DNA of 64,000 bases from a virus. The notes beneath the pieces were generated by a model, which was given only the letters and a program-made list of their open reading frames with translations, was not told where the DNA came from and did not search any database. Of this stretch, positions 63,606-64,000 are shown piece by piece. Numbering within the stretch: the first letter of the stretch is position 1; each line of letters begins with the position of its first letter. A program made the translations under genes and the position numbers. The stretch covers positions 1 to 64,000 of IMG/VR virus record IMGVR_UViG_3300034066_001346, one strand, 5' to 3'.

Positions 63606-64000
63606 TCATGGGTTCCAAGATCGATATTCGATATCGGAAACTGCGTTTTTTATACAAGCTTTTATCTCATCTTCTGACATATCGCCTGCATCTTTTGCTG
63701 CATGTGGATATATCTTACCATATTCATAAGAAGCCCACAAGATGTCTTTATTCTTTAATTTATTAGCAATGCTCATTCCTAATGCTCTTCCAGCTTCATC
63801 TGCATCAGTCATTATTGTTATTCGATTAAAATATCTATTTAAAAGGTGGTGCTGTTCATTTGAAATAAATCCTCCAAGGGTTGCAACCACATTTGGGAAT
63901 CCAGCCTGATGAACACGAATAGCGTCAAAGCTGGACTCAACTACGACTACATGATCACCGATTTTTTTTGCTCTATGAACATTAAATAAAGTTTTGCTCT
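63606..64000 (-). CDS. DnaG-type primase, C-terminal part (runs off window)
   Basis: About 130 residues to the stop at 63606: HVVVVESSFDAIRVHQAGFP, NVVATLGG, then ITIMTDADEAGRALG, the Toprim Glu and DxD. N-terminal zinc and catalytic parts lie beyond the edge. Makes RNA primers for DnaE. Confidence 0.85.
   Translation of the reverse strand, partial: SKTLFNVHRAKKIGDHVVVVESSFDAIRVHQAGFPNVVATLGGFISNEQHHLLNRYFNRITIMTDADEAGRALGMSIANKLKNKDILWASYEYGKIYPHAAKDAGDMSEDEIKACIKNAVSDIEYRSWNP

Overview
The window is part of the genome of a large, AT-rich, virulent-type tailed phage of an actinobacterium. The phage call rests on a large terminase ATPase/nuclease beside a candidate small subunit, tail-fibre genes, two candidate cell-wall hydrolases and a replication set (DnaE-type polymerase, RecA, RuvC-like resolvase, Cas4-like nuclease, SSB and the end of a primase). 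The actinobacterial host call rests on a WhiB-type Fe-S protein, a minimal Lsr2-type DNA-binding domain, an AhpC-AhpD pair, many leaderless promoters and repeated TGTGA-N6-TCACA sites of the CRP/GlxR kind. The low GC (judged by eye, not computed) and the AT-ending codons served by phage tRNAs (Lys-UUU, Ile-UAU, Arg-UCU, Leu-UAA) suggest a low-GC host, for example a freshwater Nanopelagicales-like lineage; that host name is inference. No integrase, portal, capsid or tape-measure gene is in the window.

Layout. 1-5.4 kb (minus): tail-fibre and adaptor-like genes, a small EF-hand/membrane protein and a class II ribonucleotide reductase. 5.5-12 kb (mixed strands): a glycosyltransferase, a secreted transglycosylase, a promoter-hairpin-terminator small RNA, 2OG-Fe(II) oxygenase genes, two tRNAs and an SGNH-like protein. 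12.1-23.5 kb (plus): about 45 very small genes in short operons, each operon behind a reiterated intergenic cassette. 23.5-24.0 kb: a gene-free, repeat-rich block with DnaA boxes, a candidate origin. 24-42 kb (minus): small zinc proteins, HNH nuclease, SSB, CDGSH protein, AhpC/AhpD, LLM oxidoreductase, thioredoxin, secreted subtilase, Ntn hydrolase, WhiB, membrane proteins, a PA14/Pro-rich secreted protein and Hsp20. 42-52.5 kb (minus): nuclease, CHAP endolysin, a sugar/surface-modification block (SDR, SGNH proteins, carbamoyltransferase, nucleotidyltransferase, glycosyltransferase) interrupted by the terminase genes. 52.5-64 kb (minus): replication and recombination genes plus two more oxygenases.

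How it fits together. The most striking feature is the regulation of the 12-22 kb region. Thirteen promoters share a TTGTCA-like box exactly 11 bp (12 of 13) upstream of a TATAAT-like -10 box, which is the geometry of phage T4 MotA-dependent middle promoters and not of ordinary sigma-70 promoters. Seven of them also carry an upstream TGTGA-N6-TCACA (CRP/GlxR-like) site whose centre lies near -54, -64, -74 or -84, one helical turn apart, as in class I CRP activation. Several cassettes add perfect DnaA boxes and a CCCTGAAA motif that recurs in the candidate origin. I infer that this phage ties its early or middle transcription to host CRP-type signalling and perhaps to DnaA. The minus-strand genes instead use ordinary or leaderless promoters, in which the -10 box sits exactly 6 nt before the start codon.

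Other noteworthy features are seven 2OG-Fe(II) oxygenase-like genes (one lacking its iron ligands), a set of exported proteins unusual for a phage, a 42-residue CDGSH iron-sulfur protein, a carbamoyltransferase that appears to start at AUU, two or three unknown structured RNAs, and a tRNA-Leu with a short variable loop.
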